A stretch of DNA of 64,000 bases from Taxillus chinensis. Taxonomy: Eukaryota > Streptophyta > Magnoliopsida > Santalales > Loranthaceae. The position numbers and the translations under genes were made by a program. Positions within the stretch are counted from its first letter, which is position 1. Every line of letters starts with the position of its first letter. The DNA lies in assembly GCA_023512835.1 (NCBI GenBank), contig CM042091.1, positions 47,135,284 through 47,199,283 of the forward strand, read 5' to 3'. Of the stretch, positions 46,020 through 57,100 are shown piece by piece. The notes beneath the pieces are model-generated. The model made no database searches. It was not told the origin of the DNA and saw only the letters and a program-made list of their open reading frames with translations.

Positions 46020-47860
46020 GAGGTACCATCATCATTTCTCATACTATTTGTTCGGTTTTGATTGATACCTGGTGCTACCCATTCTTTTATTTCGTATGCT
46101 ACGGTGGTTGGCTTGGAGTTAGACCAGGAGACAGTGAGTCAGTCTCTGATGGTTGCTTCACCTTTGGGTGGAATTGTGATACTTGAGAGTATCTGTCGTG
46201 CTTGTCAGGTAACACTTGGGGGTGTTAACCTGTTGTGTGATTTGTATATCATGGAGTTAGATGATTTCGATGTTATCCTGGGTATGGACTGGTTGGTCTC
46301 CGTGGAGGCCAAGATTGATTGTTTTCGACGGCGTGTGACGTTTCTCACACCGAGAGGGCACGCGGGGTGTCTTTGTGGGTGAGTGGACCGAGGAGGCATG
46401 CAAGGTTGGGACCATTGAGGCATGGGTGGGGTGATGTGACCCACCAGTTAGCCAGCTTGACGTTGGTTGACAGGAGGAGAGAGGGGAAGGCTGTTTTGCC
46501 ACCCATTGTAGATCAGTTCCCGGATGTGTTTCCCGAGGACTTGGTCAGTTTGCCACCCGTGAGGGAGGTAGAGTTTTCGATCGAGCCGTTGCCAGGGACA
46601 ACACCGATCAGGTTAGCGGCCTACCGGATGGCACCGACGAGCTTAGAGAGCTCAAGAGACAGATAGATGACCTATTGGCGCGAGGCTTTATCAGGCGGAG
46701 TAGCTCACCGTGGGGCGCTCCAGGTGTTGTTCGCCAAGAAGGCGGATGGTTCACTTCGGCGTGTATAGACTACCGGAAGTGAACCAGGTGACCGTGAAGA
46801 ACAGGTATCCATTGCCGAGGATCGACGACTGTTTGATCGGTTTCGAGGTGCAAGATGGTTTTCCAAGATAGACTTGAGATCCGGATACCATCGGTTGAGG
46901 GTTAGGGAGGCAGATATCCCAAAGACCGCATTCGGTTGTCGCTATGGGCATTATGAGTGGCTTGTGATGCCGTTTGGGCTCACGAATGCTCCAGGGGTGT
47001 TTATGGGATTGATGAACCAGGTGTTTGCTCCATATTTAGATATGTTCGTTGTGGTGTTCATTGACGATATTTTGGTCTATTCGGCGACCAAGAGGGAGCA
47101 TGAGGAGCACTTGCAAGGTTGTGTTGCAGACCTTGCGGGAGCATCGATTGTACGCGAAGTTCACAAAATGTGACTTCTGGTTGCAACAGTGCACTTCTTG
47201 GGGCATGTGGTATCTTCGGAGGGTATCACGGTGGATCCTGAGAAGATTGAGGCGATCATGTCGTGGAAGAGGCCCACGAATGTGTTTGAGATTCGTAGCT
47301 TCCTTGGTTTGGCAAGGCTATTATCGGAGGTTCGTGGAGGATTTTTCCCGGTTGGCGGCTCCTATGACACACTTGACTAGGAAGGGAGTTCCTTTCATTT
47401 GGTCCGATGCGTGTGAGAGTGCTTTCATGGAGCCGAAGGCACGATTGACCTCGGCACCTATCTTGATTCTTCCACAGGAGGGTGTGCCTTTCGAGGTGTA
47501 TTGTGATGCTTCCAGGGTGGGACTTGGTTGTGTGTTGATGCGGACTCGGCAGGTGATTGCTTATGGGTCTAGGCGGTTGAGACCACATGAGCAGAGCTAT
47601 CCCACGCATGATTTGGAGTTAGGCTGCAGTGATCTTTGCACTTAAGAGCTGGCAGATTATCTCCTTGGGGAGAAGTTTGTGGTGTATACGGACCACAAGA
47701 GCTTGCGATATATCTTCTCTCGGCGAGACCTGAACCTTAGGCGAGACGGTGGGTGGAGTACCTGCAACGGTTTCAGTTTGATATGATGTATACCCCTGGG
47801 AAGGGTAATGTGGTGGCGGATGCTCTGAGTAGGAAGAGCGGGGCCGTGGTGGCCCATTGT
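46020..47860 (+). pseudogene. Gypsy element 1 protease, reverse transcriptase and RNase H, frameshifted
   Basis: The protease segment starts GTIIISHTICSVLID; the active-site region is shifted by an extra A in GATACCTGGTG, which reads DPGATHSF in element 2. FDVILGMDWLV follows. The reverse transcriptase has [35 protein letters not shown] and the catalytic FIDDILVYS (about 47060). RNase H has [16 protein letters not shown] and [10 protein letters not shown]. The frame breaks at CAAGG (47115 and 47312), where element 2 has CAGG. Order PR-RT-RH is that of Ty3/gypsy. Confidence 0.88.
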
Positions 47861-47959
47861 GCCATTAAAGAATGGGAGATGATGGGTCGGTTAGCGCGAT
47901 GAGGTTGCAAATGGTGACCAGGTGAGGGGCGAGGGACCCTCGGTGTTGTTGTCGCAGTC

Positions 47960-49180
47960 CCTGAGTTGCAGCGCCAGGATCATAGAGGATCAGTGGGGGA
48001 CATTGATTGTGAGGTCATCAGAGACAAGATCCAGACGGGGCAGGCATCTTCTAATTGGACTGAGGATGCTGAGCATATATTGAGGTATAGGGGTCGCCTA
48101 ATAGTTCCCACTTCTCTTCAGGAGGAGGTTCTTCGGGAATTTCACCAGTCGAGGTTAGCTGTACATCCTGGTGGGACCAAGATGTACCATGCCGTGAGGA
48201 GGCGTATTGGTGGCCAGGCCCGAAGAAGGCTGTTGCTGATTTTGTGAGGAGGTGTTTGACCTGTCGCCCAGGTTAAGGCGAGCACCTGAGATCACTGGTG
48301 AGTTGCGGTCATTGCCGGTGCCGAGTGGAAATGGGACCACGTGACCATGGATTTTGTCACTTGGACTTCCTCGTTCCAGGGGACACGACACTATATGGGT
48401 TATTGTGGACCGATTGACCAAATCGGCGCATTTTATTCCGATTCGAGAGACAGACCCGGTGAGAACTTTGGGACAGGGTATATTGATGTTATTGTGCGGT
48501 TGCATGGAGTCCCATTGTCTATTGTATCTGATCGGGATGCGAGGTTCACCTCTCGGTTTTGGAGACGATTGCGGCGAGCTTTGGGTACTAGGGTGAACCT
48601 CGGTCTGACCTTTCACCCGCAGATGGATGGTCGATCGGAGCGGACGATTCGGACACTCGAGGATATGTTGCGTGCCTGTGTCCTAGATTTTGGAGGTTGT
48701 TGGGAGACTCACCTTCCTTTGGTGGAGTTCTCTTACAACAACGATTATCGAGCCACGATTGGGATGGCTCCGTATGAGGCGCTATATGGGCGGCCTTGTA
48801 GATCACCCTTGTGTTGGGCACAGACGGGAGAGACAGCGGTTCTCGGTCCCGAGATGGTTCGAGAAACCACGGAGATAGTGCGATTGATTAGACGGCGTAT
48901 GCCGACAAAGACAGTAGTAGGCGAAGTCCTACGCGGACCGAGGCGTCGACCCTTGCGGTTTGAGGTGGGTGACCGTGTATTTTTGCGGGTTTCGCCGCGT
49001 CGAGGGCATCGGAGGTTTGGACGTGGATCCAAACTCTCCCCTCGTTTTGTGGGGCCGTTTGAGATTGTTGCCACCGTGGGCGCAGTGGCTTATCGGTTAG
49101 CTTTGCCACCGGAGTTAGCGCGGGTACATGATGTGTTTCATGTGTCTCGGTTGAGACGGTATCACCCAGATCCTTCTCAT
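47960..49180 (+). pseudogene. Gypsy element 1 integrase, frameshifted
   Basis: The zinc-binding start includes LREFHQSRLAVHPGGTKM (His pair); the following CLTCR is broken by an indel. The catalytic core carries MDFV near the first Asp, VSDRDARFTSRFW with the second Asp, and SERTIRTLEDML with the Glu. The C-terminal GPFEIVATVGAVAYRLALPP is typical of chromovirus integrase. From 48341 to 49180 one long frame is nearly whole. Integrase joins the cDNA into the genome. Confidence 0.9.
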
Positions 49181-49397
49181 GTCTTTGGACTATCGCGAGA
49201 TAGACTTGGGCGATGATGGTGCCGTTGTTGAGATGCCGGCACGAATTTTGGACAAGCGGGACCAGGTCTTGCGGGGCAAGACGATCCCACTAGTTCGGGT
49301 GTTATGGCGACACCGAGGCATGGAGGAGCAGACTTGGGAGAAAGAGAGCCAGATGCGGATTCTTCATCCTGAGCTATTCGAGGATGATCAGTCCTGA
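49181..49397 (+). CDS. Chromodomain at the end of gypsy element 1 integrase
   Basis: Reads EMPARILDKRDQVLRGK, then TIPLVRVLWRHRGMEEQTWE and ends LHPELFEDDQS with TGA at 49395-49397. This is the Tekay/Del-type chromodomain that directs integration to marked chromatin. It is in a different frame from the upstream integrase because of one extra base near 49183 (CATGTCTTTGGAC; element 2 has CATGTGTTGGAC). Confidence 0.85.
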
Positions 49398-49676
49398 GGT
49401 GGGGAGGATGTGATGGCATTCCCTGAGGTATGAGTTATATTTTATGCATTTGTTTTGCATATGCATATGTTGTTTGAGATGTGGTTTAACTCGTTATTGT
49501 TGGATGGATCTTGTGCCCAATGTGGGTTCTGTTTGGCTTGTTGTGCATTGCCTTGCACATGTGTGATCGGTGATCATGTTTGATGTTTTGTTGTTGGGAC
49601 ATTGAGCTTGAATTTTGCTATGTCATTTGGGCATGTGTTTTATTTTCGAGGACGAAAAGTCCTAAGGTGGGGAGGA
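49398..49676 (+). other. 3' untranslated segment with two polypurine tracts
   Basis: A tract CTGAGGTGGGGAGGATG follows the stop codon (49393-49409), and a near copy CTAAGGTGGGGAGGATG (49661-49677) adjoins the 3' LTR. The second is the primer for plus-strand synthesis. No gene. Confidence 0.75.
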
Positions 49677-51900
49677 TGTAAAGACTCGTATTTGGGTAGT
49701 CTTGAGAGATAGTCATTCTATGGGAATGTAACTATCGGACGGTAGTGTAGCCGTCGATGTGAGCATTTTGATCGTACTTGGGCCCGATTCCGAGTCGGGG
49801 CCCCGTTTGACCCGATTGTTGACTTTTCGGGGTCTATTGGTTGACTTTGCGTTTGAGCGGTCATTTGGGTGTACTAATATCTGTGTAGTATTGTGCTCGT
49901 CATTTCGAGCGTTTTTGACCGTAGTTTGACTCAATTTGGAGTTCGGGACCTCGGAGGTTAATTATTGACTGGGTCAATGGTTGACTAGGTCGATTGGCCG
50001 GTAAAAATATAAATAGGGGAAAGAGAGCTTCCACGTTACGTTTTAGCATTTCTCTGCGTTGGAGAGCTTAGAGAGAGAAAGAGAGAAGGAAGCTTGGAGG
50101 CCTTGGCGATTTGGGGCGTTTTGAGCTCGTTCAAGCATCAAGAATCATTCCAGGTAGGTGTTCCACTGATTCTTCACCCTTTTCTTGCTTGTTTTCTGGA
50201 TTAACATGTAAGAATTTGATGAAATCATGCAAATTCGTGTTGAACCCTAGAATTTGGGGAAAAACCAATTTTTGGTTGAATCTTGTATTTAAATGCGTTT
50301 TGAGGGGTAAGACGTGAATTAAAACCTAATATATAGTATTAGGTATGAGTTTTATGAGATTCCGGGTTGAATCCAGACGAGAAACAGGTGAAAAACGATG
50401 ATGAACGATGGCGTCGTGAATCGGTAGAAAACGACCGATGAGATCGACTGGAAATTGGAAATTTCGAATGTGCGATTTCGAAGGTTCGAAGGTAGGTTCG
50501 ATGTAGTGTAATTTCGAGTGTCGAATGTGAAATTTTCGAGTGTCGTTTCGAAGGTTCGAAGGAGTTTCGAAGGGGAGTTTCAAAGGCAGTTCATGGGTAC
50601 TTCGAAGGTAGTTTTCGAAGGTAGTTCGAGTGTAGGTTCGAGAGTCGAAGGCAGTTCGAAACGAGATTCGAAATGCGGATTCGAAACGAGATTCGAAATG
50701 CAGATTCGAAAATGTAGTTTCACTGGCAGATTCGAAATACAGTTTGACCGACTGGATTAAGTTACAATGTAAATAACGAAATACCCCCCATTTGGATTCA
50801 AAGAAAAATACTAGAAAAATTAATTCCCATTATTTCAAAATGTGAAATTTGGGATTTAGTGTAAAATCTCGGAAAAACCCAAAAGTTCGTAGTGGTGAAT
50901 TTTTGGAAAGTGGGGTTAGACATCTCGAAAAAATCCCCAAAAATCAGATTATCTTATTTATGCTATGGGAACCCAATGCCGGGACTTTTGATTTCAAGAA
51001 AATAGTGCTTATGGGTACTTCCTTCATAAATCAAGGGTTGAGGATTTACTTGGGAAGACGGCTACGGTTCCAAAGGAAATGTTGAGCATGACATGCCATA
51101 CTAATGTTAGTATGTTGGTGTGAGGTATTGGGGCATGGACTCCGTGACTTGTTTGGGTTCTCACCGTGATGCACCGATGGTGCTATGTGGTTGACATGGC
51201 GGGCATATGCACCGATGGCGGCTGTGTGGCGACCGTGGCCGGGCATATTGCGGCGTGGACAGGCTAAGGCCTGAGTTGAGCCGTTGAGCTCGTGGAGCTA
51301 GGGCTGAGTGCCCTGAGTTGGGATCCCATGGAGGATCGTGGACAAGTTGTCCTGATGTTTGTTTGCAGGCTGAGTCCTGATGATTGTGCACACTACACAG
51401 TGCACGAGTACACGAGCATGTAGTATAGACTTGTATGTTTGCATGATGTGGAGTGTCGGGGTCACCTTCCTGAGCTTGTCGCTCACCCCTACTTGTTGTT
51501 TACCTTTTTCAGGTGTGACCCGAGACTAGTGGAGGACTTTCTTCCAAGAGGACGTGCCCACTACTCTGATGTATGATGCAGTACTGTATTCTGTATCCTG
51601 TATTCTGTATTGTGTATTGTATTATGTTTGTATCCCGGACATGAGTCCGTGGACAGTTATATTTGCATACTGTTGGTGATGCGATGTCTGTATGACTGTT
51701 TGGCTTATTGTATGCATGATGATGTATGGGAAAGTACAGGATTACCCTTGATGTATGACTGTACAGGGTTGCATATTTGAGACAAGACCCGCGGTGTAGT
51801 CTCTTTTGGTGCTAGTCACCAACCCCTTGACCTTTCGGGTGCGAGGCAAGGGGAAGTCATGTACCCGGTTCCGGGTTCCCTGGAATTCGGGGGCGTGACA
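49677..51900 (+). repeat. 3' LTR of gypsy element 1 (2224 bp)
   Basis: Starts TGTAAAGACTCG and ends GCGTGACA, matching 42000-44221 closely, including the TTCGAA array (50460-50750) and the leader intron signals (donor 50154, acceptor 51512). Most differences are one- or two-base changes at CAG/CTG. Together they define a 9.9-kb element. Confidence 0.93.
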
Positions 51901-52535
51901 AGGCCGGTGTGGCGACGTGTCCAGGCATATAAGCTCGTGGTAGGGGTGAGTGCCCTGAGCTAGGATCCTGTTGAGGATCATGGACAAGTTGTCCTGTGGG
52001 GTAGGCTAGGTCCTGATGTTTATTTGCGGCTGAGTCCCGATGATTGTGCACACTACACAAGTGTACGAGTACACGAGCATGTAGTATAGACTTGTATGTC
52101 TGCATGATGTGGAAAGTTGGGGTCACCTACGAGCTTGTCGCTCACCCCTACTTGTTGTTTACCTTTTTCAGGTGTGACCCGAGACTAGTGGAGGACTTTC
52201 TTCCAGGAGGACGTGCCTAGTACTCGATGTATGATACGATCGTATTCTGTATTGTATTATGTTTGTATCTCGGACATGGGTCCGTGGACAGTTGTATTTG
52301 CATACTGTTTGTGATGTGATGTCTATATGACTGTTTGACTTATTGTATGCATGATGATGTATGAGAAAGTACAGGATTACCCTTGATGTATGACTGTACA
52401 GGGTTGCATATTTGAGACAGCACCCGCGGTGTAGTCTCTATTGGTGCTAGTCACCAACCCCTTGACCTTTCGGGTGCGGGCAAGGGGAAGTCATGTTCCT
52501 GGTTCTGGGTTTTCTTGGAATTCGGGGGCGTGACA
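51901..52535 (+). repeat. Solo gypsy LTR, right part
   Basis: Continues the LTR broken at 41999 and ends GCGTGACA at 52535, followed by CATAT (52536-52540), identical to 40355-40359. No primer site follows, confirming a solo LTR. Confidence 0.88.
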
Positions 52536-52809
52536 CATATCGTGAAGCTCGGATTTACTATCGGACCCAATGTTGGCCAAGTGGCGAGGATATGAGCACG
52601 AAAGCTCAATCCCACGGCCACCGGGCCTTTGAAAACGTTTTGTATTTTTGGATAAAAGAAAGTGAGATTGGTATGGTTTATGATGAGAATGTAAGAGAAG
52701 AGTGGAATAAAACCTGGAAGTCGAGGTTGGTGTTCCTACTAGCTTTACTCTTCTTTGAATACTTGAGGAAAGGAGTCAAAAATCCAAGAATGGTGGTGGA
52801 AGACGTCTT
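52536..52809 (+). repeat. Ogre/Tat-type host sequence between gypsy insertions
   Basis: Starts with the right target duplication CATAT. GAAGCTCGGATTTACTATCG and the following GATGTTGGCC-like words resemble 40200-40250, so it is more of the same host repeat. It ends GTCTT (52805-52809), the left target site of element 2. Confidence 0.55.
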
Positions 52810-55220
52810 TGTAAAGACTCGTATTTGGGTAGTTTTGAGAGATAGTCATTCTATGGGAATGTAACTATCTGGACGGTAGTGTAGCCGTCGATGTGAGCAT
52901 TTTGACTGTACTTGGGCCCGATTCCGAGTCGGGGCCCCGTTTGACCCGATTGTTGACTTTTTGGGGTTTATTAGTTGACTTTGCGTTTGAGCGATCATTT
53001 GAGTGTGATAATATCTGAACAGTGTTGTGCTCGTTATTTCGAGCGTTTTGACAGTAATTGGGCTCAATTTGGAGTTCGTGACCTCGGGAGGTCAATTATT
53101 GCGTTCGGGTCAATTATTGCTGGAAGGCCAATGATTGGCAACAGTATATATATAATTAAGAACTGCCTTATCTCTTTAATTGCCAATTATTGGTACGTGC
53201 ATGTTTGAGCAAGAGAGAGAGAGAGAGAGAGAGAAGGTGAAGAGCGTAGAGCTTTCTTGGCGATTTTGGGGCGATTGGAGCTCGTGGATCGCAAATAATC
53301 TTCCAGGTAGGTGTCCTTAACTGTCTTCCCTCGATCCTATCTTTGAATATGTGATCTGTAGTTGATTGAGTGTGTATTTTATGAGGGTTGAGAAGTCAAC
53401 CATGGAAGTCTAGATGTAGATCTAGATGAATATATGATTTGTGTGTATTTCCGTTATTATTGTGCGAAGTAGAGGCGTTTAGGACGCGTTTTGAGGTAAA
53501 TATCGCAGTTTATTGCGTAAAACATGTGTTTATGAGCGTATGGGGGTCACTGGGTTGCTTCCGGAGCGAAGAACAGGCCAAAAACGATGATGAAACGTAC
53601 CCTGGGGCTAACCGCAAGGTCGAAGTTAAGTAGTCAGCAGACTATGGAGTCAGCAGCTTCGTGGTCGGCAGCTTGATCAGCAGTATGGAGTCAAGACTTA
53701 AGTGGTCAGCAGCTTTGGAGTCAGCGACTTAGTTAGTCCGGATCGGTAGTCCGGAGTAGTTAGTCCGGATCGTAGTCCGGAGTAGTTAGTCCGGATCGAG
53801 TCCAGGAGGAGTTAGTCCGGATCAGTAGTCGGAGTAGTTAGTCCGGATCAGTAGTCCGGAGTAGTTAGTCCGGATCAGTAGTCCGGAGGAGTTAGTCCGG
53901 ATCAGTCCGCAGCATCAAATCCGTAGCATCAGTCCGCAGCATCAAATCCGTAGCATCAGTCCGGAGCATCAAATCCGTAGCATCAGTCCGGAGCATCAAA
54001 TCCGTAGTAGTGAAACAGTGTTCCGTAGCAGTGAAACAGTTCAGCAAGGATCGGCGCACCGCACTGCTGGACATTTACATTGTAAACCATTATGCCTCAA
54101 GTATTATACTTAAGTTACAATGTAAATAACGAAATACCCCCCCATTTGGATTCAAAGAAAAATACTAGAAAAATTAATTCCCACTATTTCAAAATGTGAA
54201 AATTGGGTTTTAGTGTAAAATCTCGGAAAAACCCAAAAGTTCGTAGTGGTGAATTTTTGGAAAGTGGGGTTAGACATCTCGGAAAAATCCCCAAAAATCA
54301 GATTATCTTATTTATGATAAGGGAACCCAATGCCGGGACTTTTAATTTCAAGAAAATAGCTGCTATGAGTACTTCCTTCATAAATCAAGGGTTGAGGATT
54401 TACTTGTGAAGACCGGCTACAATTCTAAAGGAAATGTTGAGAATGACATGCCATACTAATGTTAGTATGTTGATGTGAGGTATTGGGGCATGGACTCCGT
54501 GACTTGTTTGGGTTCTCACCGTGATGCACCGATGGTGCTATGTGGTTGACGTGGCGGCATATGCACCGATGGCAGGGCCCGTGTGGCGACCGTGGCCGGG
54601 CATATTGCGTGGACAGTAAGGCCTGAGTTGAGCCGTTGAGCTCGTGGAGCTAGGGCTGAGTGCCCTGAGCTGGGATCCCATGGAGGATCGTGGACAAGTT
54701 GTCCTGATGTTTGTTGCGGGTGAGTCCTGATGATTGTGCACACTACACGGTGCACGAGTACACCGAGCATATAGTATAGACTTATATGTGTTGCATAATG
54801 TGGAGTGTTAGGGTCACCTACGAGCTTGTCGCTCACCCCTACTTGTTGCTTACCCTTTTCAGGTGTGACCCGAGACTAGTGGAGGACTTTCTTCCAGGAG
54901 GACGCCCACTACTCGATGTATGATCTGATTATATTCTCGTATTGTTTTATGTGATATCCCAGGACATGGGTCCGTGGACGATTGTATTTGCATCTGTATG
55001 ATGTGATGTCTGTATGACTGTTTGACTCTTTGTATGCATGATGATATATGGGAAAGTACGGGATTACCCTTGATGTATGATCGTACGGGGTTGCATATTT
55101 GAGACAAGACCCGCGGTGTAGTCTCTATTGGTGCTAGTCACCAACCCCTTGACCTTTCGGGTGCGGGCAAGGGGAAGTCATGTACCCGGTTCCGGGTTCC
55201 CTGGAATTCGGGGCGTGACA
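52810..55220 (+). repeat. 5' LTR of gypsy element 2 (2411 bp, TCCGGA type)
   Basis: Starts TGTAAAGACTCG and ends GGGGCGTGACA. Has a TATA run GTATATATATAATTAAG (53144), a long GAGA tract (53211-53235), donor at 53307 and acceptor at 54862. It is longer than the element 1 LTR because of its different tandem array. Confidence 0.92.
53625..54020. repeat. 27-bp tandem repeats in element 2 5' LTR
   Basis: Two arrays follow each other. The first has units around GTTAGTCCGGATCAGTAGTC (27-28 bp, palindrome TCCGGA). The second has units around AGCATCAAATCCGTAGCATC (27 bp). The same pair is at 61590-62010 in the other LTR. Confidence 0.85.
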
Positions 55221-55223
55221 AGT

Positions 55224-55234
55224 TGGTATCGAGC
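55224..55234 (+). other. Primer binding site of element 2 (one base short)
   Basis: Reads TGGTATCGAGC where the other two sites have TGGTATCAGAGC. The missing A lies in a CAG trinucleotide. Confidence 0.75.
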
Positions 55235-55746
55235 ATGGTCTAGCGGACCTAGGTTAGTGAGGGGTGGTTAATTGATTCCATGTGACTTGGAAAACTGTAA
55301 GGAGGGCGCCTGATCAACGCAGTCCTTACGGGTATTCTAGGTTATGTTGGTGTCGGTTAGATCATCCTAGGAGCATACATAGGGTGCATTGCTAGTGGTA
55401 TGATTGTGTGTATATAGGGCATGCACTAGTGGTATGATTGTGTGCATATAGGGCACTAGATTGTCTTTGTGTGTGATGTGCTCGTATGTGGTGCCAGGAT
55501 GGCACGTGGCCGTGAGAGCCAGGACTGGATGTGGTGTACCCTATGGGGTGACACGATGCTATACGCATGGTTGTGGACCTACGGGTCATGTGGTGTACCC
55601 TGATGGGGGGACACGATGCTATATGCATGGTATGGACCTACGGGTCGTGTGGTGAGAACCTACAAGTCGGTTGTGCCTTTGATGGTCATTTTGTCTTAGC
55701 GGTGGTAGTATTGATTGTTTGTTATTTGTTGTTGTAGCCAGGTGTG
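55235..55746 (+). other. Untranslated leader of element 2
   Basis: As in element 1 but with internal partial duplications: CTAGTGGTATGATTGTGTG is present twice (55391-55446), and CATGGT..GGACCTACGGGTC twice (55566-55649). Confidence 0.7.
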
Positions 55747-57100
55747 ATGGCACCGCCGAGGAGGGTTGTCCGAGGCCAGGGTCCGCAGAGAGGAACCCAC
55801 GATAGAGTCGGGGCACCAGGGGCAGCGGAGCCCGCAGCCAGGTCATCGGCTCCCGTTGTGGGACCTGATTTGACGCAGTGTTGATTCGGTTGTAGGAGGC
55901 CATGCGGGGTATGCAGGGCTCGATGAGGGATATGGCTAGAGAGGTGGATGAGCTGAAGAGGCAACGGCGGCCTCGGCGGCCACCACGGCCTCGGCGAGCG
56001 GGGAGGCGAGGGTGGTGCGGGATGTGCACCAGCAAGGAGGTCGTGGTAGAGCCCGGCACGACGAGGAGTGGACTGGGCTGCGCGGTTTTTGAAACACGCA
56101 CCCAGGACTTTTGAGGATGGTTCGCGGCCGAGGTAGCCGAGGACCTGGATTAGATGGACGAGAGGACATCTTTGAGATGATTGGGGTGCCAGGATGAGGA
56201 ACGGGTGCGCGTGGCGACGCACTATTTGTTGGGTATCCCACGCAGGTGGTGGGAATCCACTAGAGCTGTCCATGGCGATCGGATGAGCTGGAGAGAGTTT
56301 GTTGAGCGCTTCTTTGGGGAGTATTTTCCCAGCTCGTTGCGGTATGCTCGACGTAGAGAGTATTATGAGCTTGTGCAGGGGTAGCATGAGTGTGGGGGGA
56401 GTATGTGCAAGCCTTCACAGATTTGGGGCGGTTTGCTCTGGAGTCTTGGGAAAAGGAAGGCCGGAAGACGCAGGACTTCATTCAGGGCTTGAGGCCATCT
56501 TTGAAAAGACAATTGGAACCGATGCGATTGACCGGCTACGGGAGGCGGTCGACAAGGCGATCATTATTGAGCGAGGTCGGGATCAGGCGAGAGCCCAGGA
56601 GGCCGGGTGGTTCGGCGGTCCGAGCAAGAAGAGGCGAGTGGGGAGAGCGGTGCTCCTCGGCTGAGAGGAGGCAGGTGCGAGAGGGTTTCCGACCAGGCGG
56701 TGGGCCCCCGGGAGAGTTCGGCCAGGAAGAGGCCAGGGACCTGTTGGAGTTGTGGTTTGACCGGGCATGTCTCGAGAGACCGCCCAAGGAAAAGATGACC
56801 TATTTCCGATGCGGGAAAGTAGGGCATGGAGCTAGGGAATGTGTTACCCTTAGCTCAACCAGGCGGTGCGGCCCCTCGTCCGAGAGATCACGGACGAGAG
56901 GAGTGGGGCTCCGTCTCGAGAGGTCGATGCTGCCGGCACGAGCACGCAGACGCGACTGCGATGCAGCGGCCTCGGCGGGAGGCACAGGGTCATGTTGATC
57001 GGCGGGGCAAGGCCCCAATGGGCCAGGCTAGTGGCGGTGGACCACGAGGGAGGACTTTTGCCCTTACCAGGTAGAGAGGCAGAGGTTCCACCAATGGACG
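55747..57100 (+). pseudogene. Gypsy element 2 gag, frameshifted, altered zinc knuckle
   Basis: Begins MAPPRRVVRGQGPQRG. The capsid domain is at about 56205-56530 (HYLLGIPRRWWESTRAVHGD, FVERFFGEYFPSSL, YVQAFTDLGRFALESWEKEG). The zinc knuckle (about 56797-56841) reads YFRCGKVGHGAREC: the first Cys is Tyr, which should abolish zinc binding of this finger. Several one-base breaks. Confidence 0.83.

Noticed and set aside
53625..54020. The 27-bp arrays as a CRISPR-like array
   Set aside because: The units are contiguous tandem repeats without unique spacers, in a plant LTR.
53892..54074. A minus-strand frame with a nine-residue repeat (ATDLMLRTD)
   Set aside because: It is produced by the 27-bp tandem repeat, whose length is a multiple of three; the other LTR does not keep it.
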